The position numbers and the translations under genes are program-made. From Frankia sp. AgB1.9 (lineage in GTDB: Bacteria; Actinomycetota; Actinomycetes; Frankiales; Frankiaceae): a stretch of DNA of 64,000 nucleotides. The notes beneath the pieces are model-generated. The model saw nothing but the letters and a program-made list of their open reading frames with translations, made no database searches and was not told where the DNA came from. Position 1 is the first letter of the stretch, and each line of letters opens with the position of its first letter. The stretch lies in NCBI RefSeq assembly GCF_016786355.1, contig NZ_JADWYX010000004.1, forward strand, positions 59,727-123,726, given 5' to 3'. This document shows, piece after piece, positions 54,917 to 64,000 of this stretch.

Positions 54917-57655
54917 CTACGACGCGGTCTGACAGGCCCGATAACAGTCGTAGACGCCGCCGACCCCGCGCACGGCGGCCAGGACAGCGTCGAGCTGGCG
55001 CGGACCGGTCACCTCGACGGTGAACCGGGCGTGCGCCACCCGGTCCTCGGAGGTCGAGGTCGACGCGGCCCGCAGTCCGGCCGCGGTGTCCGAGAGCACC
55101 TCGGTGATGTCCGCGAGCAGCCCGTACCGGTCGAACGCCTCGACGGCGATCTCCGCCGGGAAGGCGTGCGCCGGCGGCACCTCCCAGTGCAGCACGCCCA
55201 CCGGCTCCCGCAACGGCGCCGCCGTCCCGCCCGGCCGGGCGTTCGCGCACTCCTGGCGGTGCAGCGTCACGGCCTGGTGGTGAGCGCCGTGATGCGTGAC
55301 AAAGCCGATGAGCTCGTCGCCCGGTAGCGGCAGGCAGCAGCGGGCGATCCGCACCGGGGCGTCCGGCCGCCCGTCCAACGACGCCACACCCGCCCAGGCC
55401 GGCGTCGGCCGTCGGCCCTCCACCGGGGGGGCCGGGGCCGGCCGCGACCGGCGCCCACCCGAGCCCGGCGCGGACCGTGCCGGGGACGCGCCACCGGAGC
55501 CGGGCGCCGCCGCCACGCCGGCGACGGCGAGGTCGGCTTCCGTGGCCGGCTCGGCGCCCGCGAGCGCCAGGTCCGCCAGGCTGGGGGCCACGACGCCGAC
55601 CGTGGCCGGCTGGGCCGGTGCACCCGCCGGGACCGCCTCGGTAGCGGAGGCCGAGGTCGCCGCCACCGGCTCGCTCCGTCCCGCCGCGTCGCTGCGTCCC
55701 GCCGCGTCGTCCGCCACCGGCCGGGAGGCCGTGCTCGTGGGCCGGTCGCCGAACGGGGTCGCCACCGGCCCGCCACCGGCGCCCGGGGTCGCGTCCCGGG
55801 AGCCCACCACGGGCCCCGTCGGGGCGAGGGCACCAGAGGCGGCGGCACGGGCCTGCGCCCGCGTGCTGGAGCCATTTACGGCGGCGGAGCCAGCCGGCTG
55901 CCCGCTCGTCTCGACGGGCGCCTCCGGTGCCGTGGGCGCCACCGTAGCGGCCGCCAGGGCCTCGTCCGGGCGCCGCGCGGGCGCGGCACCCTCCGGGACG
56001 ACGGCCTCCGGCGCCGGGCTGTGCCGGCCGCCACTGGAGGAGTCGACGGGCTCACGCCGGCCGCGGGCGAGGCGGCGGCGGATGCGCACCCGGGCGCGCG
56101 CCGTCTTCACGAACGACAGCCAGTCCTCCGACGGCCCGGCGTGAGGCAGGTTCGAGGTGAGGATCTCGACCACGTCACCGTTGCGCAGCCGGGTGTGCAG
56201 CGGCACCAGGCGGCCGTTGACGCGGGCGCCGACCGCCCGGTGGCCGACGTCGGTGTGCACCGCGTAGGCCACGTCGACCGGAGACGACCGGGCCGGCAGC
56301 GCGATCGCCTTGCCCTTGGGGGTGAAGGCCAGCACCTCGTCCGAGTCCAGGTCGCTGGACAGCGACTCCAGGAACTCGCCGGGGTCCTTCGCGTCGCCCT
56401 CCCAGTCCAGCAGGCTGTGCAGCCACGACAGGCCCTCCAGGCGGGCGCCGTCCGCGCTCTCGCCGACCGGGCGGGCGACGATGCCGGTCTCGGCCAGGAC
56501 GTGCATCTGCGGGGTGCGGATCTGGATGTCGACCGCGTGCCCGGTACCGTCGGTGACCGTGGTGTGCAGCGACTGGTACATGTTGAACTTCGGGGTGGCG
56601 ACGAAGTCGCGCAACCGGCCGGGTACCGGGCGCCAGAGGCCGTGGATCACCCCGAGGGCGGCGTAGCAGTCCCGGACGTCCTCGACCAGCACCAGCACCC
56701 GGACGACGTCGTAGTAGTCCCGCGGCGGCCGGCCCCGGTCCTGGGCCCGCTTGTAGATCGAGAACAGGTGGCTCAGGCGGACGGACACCTCGCCGTTGAT
56801 CTTCGCCTCGCCGAGCCCGGCCCGCAGTCGGGAGACGACCGACGCCAGCTGGCCGCTCTCCCGCTCGGCGGCGGTGAGGTCGTCGACGAGCTCCTGGGTG
56901 CGGCGGTACTGGTCCGGGTCGAGGACGGCGAACGCCCGGTCCTCCAGCTCGCGCTTGATCACGCTGACCCCGAGGCGATGCGCCAGCGGCGCGAGGATCT
57001 CCAGCGTGACCTGGGAGATCTTGGCCTGCTTGGGCGGCGACATGAACTCCAGCGTGCGCATGTTGTGCAGCCGGTCCGCGATCTTGATGACCAGCACCCG
57101 GTAGTCCTTGGCCAGCGCCACGATCAGCTTGCGCAGCGTCTCGGCCTCGGCGGCGTCGCCGAAACGCATCTTGTCCAGCTTGGTGACGCCGTCGACCAGG
57201 TTCGCGACCTCGGTGCCGAACTCGTCGGCCAGCGCCTCGAGCGTCGCGCCGGTGTCCTCGACGGTGTCGTGCAGCAGGCTCGCCATCAGCGTCGTGGTGT
57301 CGACGCCGAGCTCGGCGAGGATCTCGGCGACGCCCAGCGGATGGACGATGTACGGATCACCGCTGCGGCGCATCTGGCCGTGGTGGTACCGCTCGGCGGC
57401 CCGATAGGCCTCGACGACCACGCCGATCTCGGCCCTCGGGTGGAAGTCGCGGTGCGCCTCGACGATGCCGCGCAGCTCCGGCGGGATCTGGCCGCCCCGG
57501 GACGAGGCGACCCGTCGGGCGAGGTGGGCGAGCCGGTGGCTGGCCGTCCGGGCAGCGCCGAGCGGACGGGCCTCGTCACCGACGGCCTGCTGGGCCGCGA
57601 CGTCCGGGGACAGACTGCCACCGGCTGGCAGTGCTGCCCGCGCCCCAGCGTCCAT
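54917..57655 (-). CDS. RelA/SpoT homologue with intact HD and degenerate synthetase domain
   Basis: 912 aa. The HD hydrolase domain is canonical: HDTVEDT at residues 129-135, DGVTKLDK and [12 protein letters not shown]. The synthetase domain is aligned but changed: VRLSHLFSIYKR where the neighbour has [12 protein letters not shown] (the GTP-contact Lys is Ser295), DIQIRT in place of ELQIRT (Glu to Asp376) and GIVARPVGE for [13 protein letters not shown] domain (about 440-510), some 220 disordered residues (about 530-750) and an ACT domain (about 830-905) follow. From these changes I infer (p)ppGpp hydrolysis without synthesis, or a regulatory role. ATG 57655 lies 90 bp after the upstream rel gene, behind a leader ORF and hairpin. 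Confidence 0.85.
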   Translation of the reverse strand: MDAGARAALPAGGSLSPDVAAQQAVGDEARPLGAARTASHRLAHLARRVASSRGGQIPPELRGIVEAHRDFHPRAEIGVVVEAYRAAERYHHGQMRRSGDPYIVHPLGVAEILAELGVDTTTLMASLLHDTVEDTGATLEALADEFGTEVANLVDGVTKLDKMRFGDAAEAETLRKLIVALAKDYRVLVIKIADRLHNMRTLEFMSPPKQAKISQVTLEILAPLAHRLGVSVIKRELEDRAFAVLDPDQYRRTQELVDDLTAAERESGQLASVVSRLRAGLGEAKINGEVSVRLSHLFSIYKRAQDRGRPPRDYYDVVRVLVLVEDVRDCYAALGVIHGLWRPVPGRLRDFVATPKFNMYQSLHTTVTDGTGHAVDIQIRTPQMHVLAETGIVARPVGESADGARLEGLSWLHSLLDWEGDAKDPGEFLESLSSDLDSDEVLAFTPKGKAIALPARSSPVDVAYAVHTDVGHRAVGARVNGRLVPLHTRLRNGDVVEILTSNLPHAGPSEDWLSFVKTARARVRIRRRLARGRREPVDSSSGGRHSPAPEAVVPEGAAPARRPDEALAAATVAPTAPEAPVETSGQPAGSAAVNGSSTRAQARAAASGALAPTGPVVGSRDATPGAGGGPVATPFGDRPTSTASRPVADDAAGRSDAAGRSEPVAATSASATEAVPAGAPAQPATVGVVAPSLADLALAGAEPATEADLAVAGVAAAPGSGGASPARSAPGSGGRRSRPAPAPPVEGRRPTPAWAGVASLDGRPDAPVRIARCCLPLPGDELIGFVTHHGAHHQAVTLHRQECANARPGGTAAPLREPVGVLHWEVPPAHAFPAEIAVEAFDRYGLLADITEVLSDTAAGLRAASTSTSEDRVAHARFTVEVTGPRQLDAVLAAVRGVGGVYDCYRACQTAS

Positions 57656-57666
57656 CGCGCCCCCGC

Positions 57667-57695
57667 CCTCCGTCTTTCCTAAAGACCGAAGGAGG
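57667..57695 (-). promoter_or_regulatory. Hairpin covering the Shine-Dalgarno of the downstream rel gene
   Basis: On the minus strand CCTCC-(TTCG bulge)-GTCTTT pairs with AAAGAC-GGAGG around an AGG loop. The 3' arm contains GGAGGG, the likely ribosome site of the gene starting at 57655 (spacer about 10). The 5' arm is the end of the 13-codon leader ORF, so a ribosome on the leader would open the hairpin. This is the layout of a translational attenuator. Confidence 0.55.
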
Positions 57696-57720
57696 CGCGA
57701 CGAGACAGTTTCATCGTCAT
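57679..57720 (-). CDS. 13-residue leader peptide between the two rel genes
   Basis: ATG 57720 with a strong GGGAGG site (GAGGGAGGTGCG just before it) reads MTMKLSRRASFGL and stops at TAG 57679-57681. It starts 25 bases after the stop of the upstream rel gene. Its codons (AAA, TCT, CGT, CTT) are unlike the GC-ending codons of the surrounding genes. It overlaps the 5' arm of the hairpin that would hide the next ribosome site. Confidence 0.5.
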   Translation of the reverse strand: MTMKLSRRASFGL

Positions 57721-57745
57721 CGCACCTCCCTCGGTCACGGCCCGC

Positions 57746-60442
57746 CTAGCCCTGTACGCCAGACGTGACACGGAAACAGTCGTAGACACCGTCGATCCGC
57801 CGGACCGCGGCCAGAACCTGGCCGAGGTGCTTGGCGTCCCCCATCTCGAAGGTGAAGCGGCTGATCGCCACCTGCTCGCGGTTCGTGGTCACCGACGCGG
57901 ACAGGATGTTGACGTGGTGGTCGGACAGCACCCGGGTGACGTCCGAGAGCAGCTTCGCCCGGTCCATCGCCTCGACCTGGATGACCACCAGGAACACCGA
58001 GCCTGACGACGGCGCCCACTCGACGTCGACGAAACGGTCCGCCGACGTCGAGCTGACCTCGCCGACGTTGGTGCAGTCCGCGCGGTGCACCGACACGCCC
58101 CGGCCCCTGGTCACCAGCCCGGCGATCTCGTCGCCCGGCATCGGCGTGCAGCACCGGGCCAGCTTCACCCAGATGTCGGCGGTCCCGGAGACCAGCACGC
58201 CCGGGTCGCCGGTGGAGCGGCGCAGCGGGCGGATCGGCAGGACGACGTCGGCGACGTCCTCCTCGGTCGCCTCCGGGCTTCCCATCGCGCTCAGCAGCCG
58301 GTTGACGACCGCCTGCGCGCTGATGTTGTTCTCGCCCACGCCGGCGTACAGCGCGCTGACGTCGGAGTAGCCGAGCTCCTTGGCCAGGGTGAGCAGGCCC
58401 TCGCCGGTCATCAGCCTGGTCAGCGGCAGGCCGTGGCGGCGCAGCGTGCGCGCGATGGCGTCCCGGCCGGCGACGACGGCGTCCTCCCGCCGCTCTCGCG
58501 CGTGCCACTGGCGGATCTTCGAGCGGGCCCGGGACGAGCGGACGAAGGTCAGCCAGTCCTCGCTCGGGCCGGCGGACTGCGCCCGTGACGTGAAGACCTC
58601 GACGGTGTCGCCGTTGTCGAGCGCGGTGTCGAGGGCGACGAGCCGGCCGTTGATCCGCGCGCCGACGCACTGGTTGCCGACGTCGGTGTGCACCGCGTAG
58701 GCGAAGTCGACCGGGGTCGACCCTGCGGGCAGCGGGATGACGTCGCCCTTCGGGGTGAACACGAAGACCTCGTCGGCCGGCGCCTCGAACCGCAGGCTGT
58801 CGAGGAACTCACCCGGGTCCGCGGACTCGCGCTGCCAGTCGAGGATCTGGCGCAGCCAGCTGGTCAGGTCCGGGTCGGCGGCCCGGCGGCGGCTGGCGGT
58901 ACGGCCGTCCTCCTTGTACTTCCAGTGGGCGGCGATGCCGTACTCGGCCCGGTTGTGCATGCCGTGCGTGCGGATCTGCAGCTCGACCGGCTTGCCCTCC
59001 GGGCCGATCACCGTCGTGTGCAGCGACTGGTACATGTTGTACTTGGGCATCGCGATGTAGTCCTTGAACCGGCCCGGGATCGGCTTCCAGTTCGCGTGGA
59101 CGGTGCCCAGCGCCGCGTAGCAGTCCCGGACCGAGTCGACCAGCACCCGGATGCCGACCAGGTCGTAGATGTCGTCGAAGGACCGGCCGCGCACGACCAT
59201 CTTCTGGTAGATCGAGTAGTAGTGCTTGGGCCGGCCGGAGACGACCGACTCGATCCCCGCCGCGGCCAGATAGCTCTGCACGTGCGCGGTGACGTCGTCG
59301 AGGTAGACGTCCCGGCTGGGCGCCCGGTCGGCGACGAGCCGGACGATCTCGTCGTAGCGCTTCGGGTAGAGCGCGGCGAACGAGAGGTCCTCCAGCTCCC
59401 ACTTCAGCGAGTTCATCCCGAGCCGGTGCGCCAGCGGCGCGTAGACCTCGAGGGTCTGGCGGGCCTTGCGCTCCTGGCGGTGCTCGGGCAGGAAACGCAG
59501 CGTGCGCATGTTGTGCAGCCGGTCGGCGAGCTTGACGACCAGCGCGCGCGGGTCGCGGGCCATCGCGATCACCATCCGGCGGATCATCTCCGCCTGCGCC
59601 ATCTCGCCGGCGTTGACCTTCTGGAGCCGGCTGACCGCGTCGACGATGAGCGCGACCTGGTCGCCGAACTGCTCGCGGATCTGCTCGACGGTGAGCGTCG
59701 TCTCCTCAAGCGTGTCGTGCAGCAGCGCGGCGCACAGCGTGGGGACGTCCATGCCCAGGTCGGCGAGGATGCCGGCGACGGCGATCGGATGCGTGATGTA
59801 GGGGTGGCCGGAGGCCCGGACCTGGCCGGCGTGCGCGGCGTCGGCGACCTGGAAGGCCAGCTGGACCGGGCCGATATCGGCCTTCGGGTGGTTGGCGACC
59901 ACGCCGCGGATCACCGGGTCGAGCGCCGACGGCGGGGTCGCGCGGTGCGCCGACAGCCGGGACAGCCGGGCCCGCAGCCGCCGGGGCACCGGTGGCGACT
60001 CGTGGCCCAGCCGCGGGGGCACCGGGGAACCGTCCTCGGGCAGCTCCCCCGGCCCGGCCAGCCGGCCGACGGCGAGCACACCGCCGTGGGCGAGCAGGCC
60101 ACCGCCGATGGCGACGACCGAGGGGCCCCCTGCGCCGTTGCCCGTGCCGGGCGACTCCGGGGTGGGCGCAGCGTCCGCGACGGTGTCTGGGATGCCTCCG
60201 CCGGAGCCGTCGTCCGGCGGGGTGACCAGCGCCTTCCCGCCGTTCGCCGGGGTGTCCAGACTGGGCTCGGTGCCCCCGAGTCCCGGCTCGGCCGCCTCCT
60301 CGCGCCGCGCGGCGGTTGTCCCGCCCACGCCGGCGCCGGCGGAGCTCCCGGACGGCACACGACGCCGCTCCGGCGCCGGGCCCTTGGGGGGCCCGGACGC
60401 CGGGAGCGTGGCGCCGGTGGTCACCGGGACTGCGTCGGGCAC
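57746..60442 (-). CDS. rel: Rel: bifunctional-type (p)ppGpp synthetase/hydrolase
   Basis: 898 aa. About 170 disordered residues precede the HD domain, whose key motif reads HDTLEET (residues 242-248) instead of HDTVEDT, and DAVSRL instead of DGVTKL. The synthetase domain is complete: [13 protein letters not shown] (Arg404, Lys406), [19 protein letters not shown] and ELQIRT (Glu487). TGS, the zinc-finger/helical region with [11 protein letters not shown], and a C-terminal ACT domain follow. It is the main alarmone enzyme, in the conserved secD-secF-apt-rel order. GTG 60442 has AGGAG 6 nt upstream. The altered HD motif may weaken hydrolysis (inference). Confidence 0.93.
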   Translation of the reverse strand: MPDAVPVTTGATLPASGPPKGPAPERRRVPSGSSAGAGVGGTTAARREEAAEPGLGGTEPSLDTPANGGKALVTPPDDGSGGGIPDTVADAAPTPESPGTGNGAGGPSVVAIGGGLLAHGGVLAVGRLAGPGELPEDGSPVPPRLGHESPPVPRRLRARLSRLSAHRATPPSALDPVIRGVVANHPKADIGPVQLAFQVADAAHAGQVRASGHPYITHPIAVAGILADLGMDVPTLCAALLHDTLEETTLTVEQIREQFGDQVALIVDAVSRLQKVNAGEMAQAEMIRRMVIAMARDPRALVVKLADRLHNMRTLRFLPEHRQERKARQTLEVYAPLAHRLGMNSLKWELEDLSFAALYPKRYDEIVRLVADRAPSRDVYLDDVTAHVQSYLAAAGIESVVSGRPKHYYSIYQKMVVRGRSFDDIYDLVGIRVLVDSVRDCYAALGTVHANWKPIPGRFKDYIAMPKYNMYQSLHTTVIGPEGKPVELQIRTHGMHNRAEYGIAAHWKYKEDGRTASRRRAADPDLTSWLRQILDWQRESADPGEFLDSLRFEAPADEVFVFTPKGDVIPLPAGSTPVDFAYAVHTDVGNQCVGARINGRLVALDTALDNGDTVEVFTSRAQSAGPSEDWLTFVRSSRARSKIRQWHARERREDAVVAGRDAIARTLRRHGLPLTRLMTGEGLLTLAKELGYSDVSALYAGVGENNISAQAVVNRLLSAMGSPEATEEDVADVVLPIRPLRRSTGDPGVLVSGTADIWVKLARCCTPMPGDEIAGLVTRGRGVSVHRADCTNVGEVSSTSADRFVDVEWAPSSGSVFLVVIQVEAMDRAKLLSDVTRVLSDHHVNILSASVTTNREQVAISRFTFEMGDAKHLGQVLAAVRRIDGVYDCFRVTSGVQG

Positions 60443-60741
60443 GAGTTGCTCCTGCCGGAAAGTATGACTTCGAGACTAACGCTGGGTTAGCCGCGGTCCT
60501 TCCGCAACCCGGGCCCTCGCGGTGTGATCCCCATGGCCAGACCGGCCTGCCGGCTCAGTTCTGCCCACGGCCAGGGGTCTTATGACTGCCCGGCGAGCCG
60601 GAACCGCCCGGCTGATCGCGCGGAGTGCCGGCCCGAATCCTGCCGACGCTCCCCCGGGCAGCTCGCCTCGACCGGCCGCAGGCAGTCACTCCTCGCTTCT
60701 CCCGTGAACCGGGCGGATGCGGAGGAGCCGGCGAGCGACGG
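60443..60741. promoter_or_regulatory. Intergenic region between apt and rel
   Basis: A 299-bp gap on the minus strand between apt and rel. A likely rel promoter lies in its rel-proximal part, where the sequence is less GC-rich (about 60463-60500), but -35 and -10 boxes are not distinct. No gene is visible. Confidence 0.35.
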
Positions 60742-61302
60742 TCAGATCGCCAGCAGGGCGGTCACATCCAGTGACGGGATCCGCTCGCGGCCGCCGAGGA
60801 ACGTGAGCTCCATCAGGACGGCGAGGCCGAGGACCTCGGCGCCGCCGTGCCGGACCAGGTTGGCCGCCGCGGCGGCGGTGCCACCGGTGGCGAGCACGTC
60901 GTCGACGATGAGCACCCGGTCCCCCGGGCCGACCGCGTCATGGTGGATCTCCAGCGTGGCCGTGCCGTACTCCAGCGCGTAGGACTCGGCGACGGTACGG
61001 CCGGGGAGCTTGCCCTGCTTGCGGATCGGCACGATCCCGGCGCCCAACCGGTCCGCGACCGGCGCGGCCAGCAGGAAGCCACGGGCCTCGATCCCGGCGA
61101 CGACGGTCGCGCCGACCCGCCGGGCGGTCTCGGCGAGCGCCCCGATGACGGTTCCGAACGCGGCCGGGGTGGCCAGGAGCGGGGTGATGTCCTTGAACAC
61201 GACGCCGGGCTGCGGGAAGTCGTGGATGTCGCGCACGTGGGTGCGCAGCGCCTCGGTGGCCGCGGCCAGTGCCGCGTCCTGTGGGGTGTCGATGCTCGTC
61301 AT
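60742..61302 (-). CDS. apt: Adenine phosphoribosyltransferase
   Basis: Salvages adenine to AMP with PRPP. 186 aa with FPQPGVVFKDITPLL, GIEARGFLLAAPVA, RKQGKLPG and the PRPP loop VLIVDDVLATGGTAAAA. ATG 61302 overlaps the secF stop by four bases. The secF-apt-rel order is conserved in actinobacteria. Confidence 0.95.
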   Translation of the reverse strand: MTSIDTPQDAALAAATEALRTHVRDIHDFPQPGVVFKDITPLLATPAAFGTVIGALAETARRVGATVVAGIEARGFLLAAPVADRLGAGIVPIRKQGKLPGRTVAESYALEYGTATLEIHHDAVGPGDRVLIVDDVLATGGTAAAAANLVRHGGAEVLGLAVLMELTFLGGRERIPSLDVTALLAI

Positions 61303-62615
61303 GGCGCCTTCTTACCGCCGCTTCCTGCCGCCGGAGCGGCCGTGTCCGCCGCTTCGGCGCGCCGCGGGGGGGCCGCCGCCCCCCCCCCGGGGGGGGGGCC
61401 GCCCCCGCCGGGGGGGCGCCCGCCGCGCCCCGGGGCGGGGGGGGCACCCCCCCCGCGCGCGGGGGGGGGCCCGGGCCCGGCGGCGGGTCGGGTCCCCGGC
61501 GGCCGGGGGGGCGCCCCGGCCGGCGCCGGCGTTCGGTCGTCGCCCACCTCAGGCCCGTCGGTGGCGTACGCGACGGTGTAGGCCTGGGATCGCCCGCCCG
61601 GCGCCGACCCCGACCCGGCCTTGGCCGTCTCGGCGGAGGCGGAGCGGGCGGCGTTCGTCCTGGCCCGGGTGACCCGGGCGTCGAGGGCCTTGACCGCCTG
61701 CTCGGGCTGCTTGAAGTCGACCAGCAGCGGCGCGGCGATGAAGATCGACGAGTAGGTACCGGAGGCGATGCCGACGAACTGGGCCAGCGCCAGGTCCTTC
61801 AGCGTGCCGGCGCCCAGCAGCCCGGCGCCGACGAACAACAGGGACGCGACCGGGATCAGCGCGATGAACGAGGTGTTCAGCGACCGGATCAGGGTCTCGT
61901 TGAGCGAGTCGTTCGTGGCCTCGGCGTAGGTGCGCTTGCTGGAGGTCGCCATGCCGGCCGTGTTCTCGCGAATCCGGTCGAACACGACGACGGTGTCGTA
62001 CAGCGAGAAACCGAGGATGGCCAGCACGGCGATGACCGTGTCCGGGGTGACCTCGAACCCGATCAGCGAGTAGACGCCGAGCGTCACCACCAGGTCGTGG
62101 ACCAGCGCCGCCATCGCGGCGGCCGCCATCTTCCACTCGAACCGGACGGACAGGTACACCATCACCAGGACCAGGAAGATCACAAGACCTTCGATGGCCT
62201 TGTTGGTGATGGTCGAACCCCACGAGGCGCCGACCGTCGAGATGTCGATCTCGTTGGACTTCACTCCGAAGTCCTTCTCGATCGCGGTCGTCACCTTGGT
62301 CGTCTGGACGTCGGTGAGAACCGGGGTCTGCACCCGCAGCTGCTTGCTGGTCTGCAGCTCCTGGATGACCGCGTCATCCGCGTTGACGCCAGCCTGGTGC
62401 AGAGCGCCGCGGGCGTCCTCGATCGAGTGGCCCTTGGTCGGGAACTGGAAGACCGCGCCGCCGGAGAAGTCGATGCCCAGCGAGAAGCCCCGCACGACCA
62501 TGCTGAGGACGCAGATCGTGAGCAGTACGCCCGAGATGATGTACCAGACCCGGCGTCGGCCGATGAAGTCGAAGGCGTGTTGGCCGCGCAGGAACCGGGT
62601 GATCGGCGAAGACAT
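61299..62615 (-). CDS. secF: Protein translocase subunit SecF
   Basis: Membrane subunit that, with SecD, uses the proton gradient to complete protein export. Six membrane segments; family marks are GIDFSGGAVFQF, VGASWGSTITNKA, LVHDLVVTLGVY, TPDTVIAVLAILGFSLYDTVVVFDRIREN and the final LFVGAGLLGAGTLKDLALAQFVGIASGTYSSIFIAAP. At 438 aa it is long: the C-terminal 90 residues are Pro/Gly/Ala-rich and encoded by a tract of G and C runs that may be misread. ATG 62615 lies 3 bp after secD. Confidence 0.94.
   Translation of the reverse strand: MSSPITRFLRGQHAFDFIGRRRVWYIISGVLLTICVLSMVVRGFSLGIDFSGGAVFQFPTKGHSIEDARGALHQAGVNADDAVIQELQTSKQLRVQTPVLTDVQTTKVTTAIEKDFGVKSNEIDISTVGASWGSTITNKAIEGLVIFLVLVMVYLSVRFEWKMAAAAMAALVHDLVVTLGVYSLIGFEVTPDTVIAVLAILGFSLYDTVVVFDRIRENTAGMATSSKRTYAEATNDSLNETLIRSLNTSFIALIPVASLLFVGAGLLGAGTLKDLALAQFVGIASGTYSSIFIAAPLLVDFKQPEQAVKALDARVTRARTNAARSASAETAKAGSGSAPGGRSQAYTVAYATDGPEVGDDRTPAPAGAPPRPPGTRPAAGPGPPPARGGGAPPAPGRGGRPPGGGGPPPGGGAAAPPRRAEAADTAAPAAGSGGKKAP
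61355..61531. repeat. Tract of almost only G and C at the 3' end of secF
   Basis: 177 bp with three non-G/C bases (61446, 61488, 61493), made of homopolymer runs of G and C. It resembles the tract at 23049-23202, but the two are not copies of one another. The secF frame stays open through it. Confidence 0.85.
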
Positions 62616-62618
62616 CTC

Positions 62619-64000
62619 TCAGGACTCCCGCTTCTGTCCGGTTGACCGGCCGACCCGCGCGGTCGCGGTCTCAGGTGGCGATCCGGGCCCGTCGGCCGGT
62701 GCCGCCCGCCGGGCGAGCCGAGGCCGCGCTGCCGCCAGCGGCCCGCCCCGGTTCGACGGGTTCAGGCCCGACCACCGCGGCGACGTGAACAGCCGCAGCC
62801 GGACCAGCAGCGTCACGAGCGGCCGGGTGAAGATGAACACGAGCACCACGTCGGACAGGGTCGACAGGCCGAGGGTGAACGCGAAGCCGCGGACCGAGCC
62901 GATGGACACGATGTAGAGGACCGCCGCGGCCAGGAACGAGACCGTGTCCGCGGACAGGATGGTGCGCCGGGCCGCCGGCCAGGCCCGCTCGACCGCGTGG
63001 CCGATCGTCCGGCCCTCCCGAACCTCGTCCTTGATCCGTTCGAAGTAGACGACGAACGAGTCGGCGGTGACACCGACGGACAGGATGAGGCCGGCGATGC
63101 CGGCGAGCGTCAGGGTGAAGCCGATGGCCGATCCGAGCAGGCAGACCGTGGCGTAGACCAGCAGGCCGCTGACCGCGAGCGACGCGATCACGACCACGCC
63201 CAGCAGCCGGTAGTAGAAGAACGAGTACAGGATGACCAGCCCGAGGCCGATGACGAGCGCGAGCAGGCCGCCGCGCAGCTCGCTGTGGCCGAGCGTCGGA
63301 GAGATGGACTCCGCCTGCGACTTCTCGAACGCCAACGGGAGCGCGCCGTACTTCAGGACGTTCGCCAGGTCCTCGGCGGACGACTGGTTGAAGCTGCCGG
63401 AGATGCTCGCATCGCCGGGGATGCGCTCGTTGGTGACCGGCGCCGACTGGACGACACCGTCGAGGACGATCGCCACCGGCTTGTTGATCGTGTCCTCGGT
63501 CAGCTTGGTGAACTTCTTCTGGCCGGAGCCGGTGAAGCTGACGGAGACGACCCACTGGCCGGTGGAGACGTTCGCGGTGCCGCCTGTGGTCTGCAGCTGC
63601 GCCTGGGCGGTCTTGACGTCCGTTCCGATGACGGACGCCGGCATCAGCAGGTACTTGGTGGTGTTGTCCTTGGAGCAGGCGGCGGTCCAGTCAGCGGGGG
63701 CGTCCGTGGTGTGCACCTTCTCGGGGCAGACCAGCGCGTCGTACTTCTTCTGCACGTCGGCGGGCGGCGTCGCCGCGCTCGCCGACGGGCTGGCGGTCGC
63801 CGTCGGCGTGGGCGAGGCCGTCGCTGCCGCGGCGGTGCTCGCCGACGCGGCCGGTGTCGGGGCCTTGGTCGGCGTAGGCGTCGTGGCGCCCGCGGCCAGC
63901 AGCGCCGAGCCGACCGCGTCAGCCCGCGCCGTCGAGGTGGCGCTGGCGGTCGGAGTCGCGGCGCCACCGGCCGTGGGCTTCGGGCTGGCCGGGGTGGTCG
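62619..64000 (-). CDS. secD: Protein translocase subunit SecD (5' end beyond the window)
   Basis: The frame is open to base 64000, so the start and the first membrane segment are outside. Visible are a Pro/Thr/Ala/Ser-rich stretch at about 63760-64000, the P1 periplasmic region (VSVSFTGSGQKKFTKLT, GDASISGSFNQSSAEDLANVLKYGALPL) and the C-terminal five membrane segments with GIAGLILSVGVTADSFVVYFERIKDE and FAFTLGLSTLSDVVLVFIFTRP. It partners SecF and SecYEG. secD is first and secF follows 3 bp after its stop. Confidence 0.95.
   Translation of the reverse strand, partial: TTPASPKPTAGGAATPTASATSTARADAVGSALLAAGATTPTPTKAPTPAASASTAAAATASPTPTATASPSASAATPPADVQKKYDALVCPEKVHTTDAPADWTAACSKDNTTKYLLMPASVIGTDVKTAQAQLQTTGGTANVSTGQWVVSVSFTGSGQKKFTKLTEDTINKPVAIVLDGVVQSAPVTNERIPGDASISGSFNQSSAEDLANVLKYGALPLAFEKSQAESISPTLGHSELRGGLLALVIGLGLVILYSFFYYRLLGVVVIASLAVSGLLVYATVCLLGSAIGFTLTLAGIAGLILSVGVTADSFVVYFERIKDEVREGRTIGHAVERAWPAARRTILSADTVSFLAAAVLYIVSIGSVRGFAFTLGLSTLSDVVLVFIFTRPLVTLLVRLRLFTSPRWSGLNPSNRGGPLAAARPRLARRAAPADGPGSPPETATARVGRSTGQKRES

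Noticed and set aside
56020..56040. Arm of the palindromic element (CCACTGGAGG) in the second rel gene
   Set aside because: Only ten bases match and the surrounding sequence shows no inverted repeat; probably chance.
58688..60490. 600-codon plus-strand frame opposite rel
   Set aside because: Shadow of the rel coding region, which has complete HD, synthetase, TGS and ACT motifs on the minus strand.

Overview
The window comes from a very GC-rich actinobacterium. Third codon positions are almost all G or C, GTG starts are common, and four-base ATGA/GTGA overlaps link many genes. Gene content points to a Frankia-like organism (inference, not proven): a division and cell-wall (dcw) cluster whose MurE carries the meso-DAP motif DNPR, a DUF3040 protein, a LexA-type TCGAAC-N4-GTTCGA site beside an ImuA'/ImuB/DnaE2 mutasome, and secD-secF-apt-rel synteny. 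No rRNA, tRNA, CRISPR array, prophage or insertion sequence was seen.

Layout. 1-16 kb: dcw cluster on the minus strand, mraZ-rsmH-ftsL-ftsI-murE-murF-mraY-murD-ftsW-murG, preceded by a textbook four-box MraZ operator. A 5'-truncated murC lies on the opposite strand, converging on murG. 16.4-22.4 kb: a MoxR ATPase, DUF58 and TgpA-like transglutaminase operon; the transglutaminase carries two catalytic units. 22.7-25.5 kb: DUF3040 protein (frame broken in a G/C-only tract), DNA polymerase IV, a methyltransferase and an overlapping 29-residue membrane peptide. 25.6-33.1 kb: SOS mutasome dnaE2, imuB, imuA' and a HEPN-domain gene. 33.2-38.9 kb: five-gene plus-strand operon for carotenoid tail modification, divergent from the mutasome across a LexA box inside an array of GAAC half-sites. 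38.9-41.7 kb: CDP-alcohol phosphatidyltransferase, a small unknown protein, metF and a DUF4097-like protein. 41.8-47.8 kb: crtI, then a second MoxR-DUF58-VWA operon, then crtB. 48-54.6 kb: serS, a membrane-anchored cyclophilin, a DEAD/DEAH helicase and an XRE regulator. 54.9-64 kb: two tandem RelA/SpoT homologues, apt, secF and secD (truncated by the window edge).

How the parts relate. The dcw genes make lipid II and the septal synthase. CrtB and CrtI make and desaturate the C40 backbone; the CrtD-like, CruF-like, glycosyltransferase and CrtA-like proteins would then modify its ends. The two Rel proteins look complementary: the upstream gene keeps the synthetase residues but has an altered HD motif, and the downstream gene keeps the HD motif but has lost synthetase residues. 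A 13-codon leader and a hairpin covering the Shine-Dalgarno of the second rel gene suggest translational control.

Other structure. Three copies of a roughly 75-bp palindromic element occur, one inside a coding region in frame. A different 39-bp repeat occurs twice inside dnaE2 in two reading frames. Several genes carry coding minisatellites, and two tracts of almost only G and C may be assembly errors.
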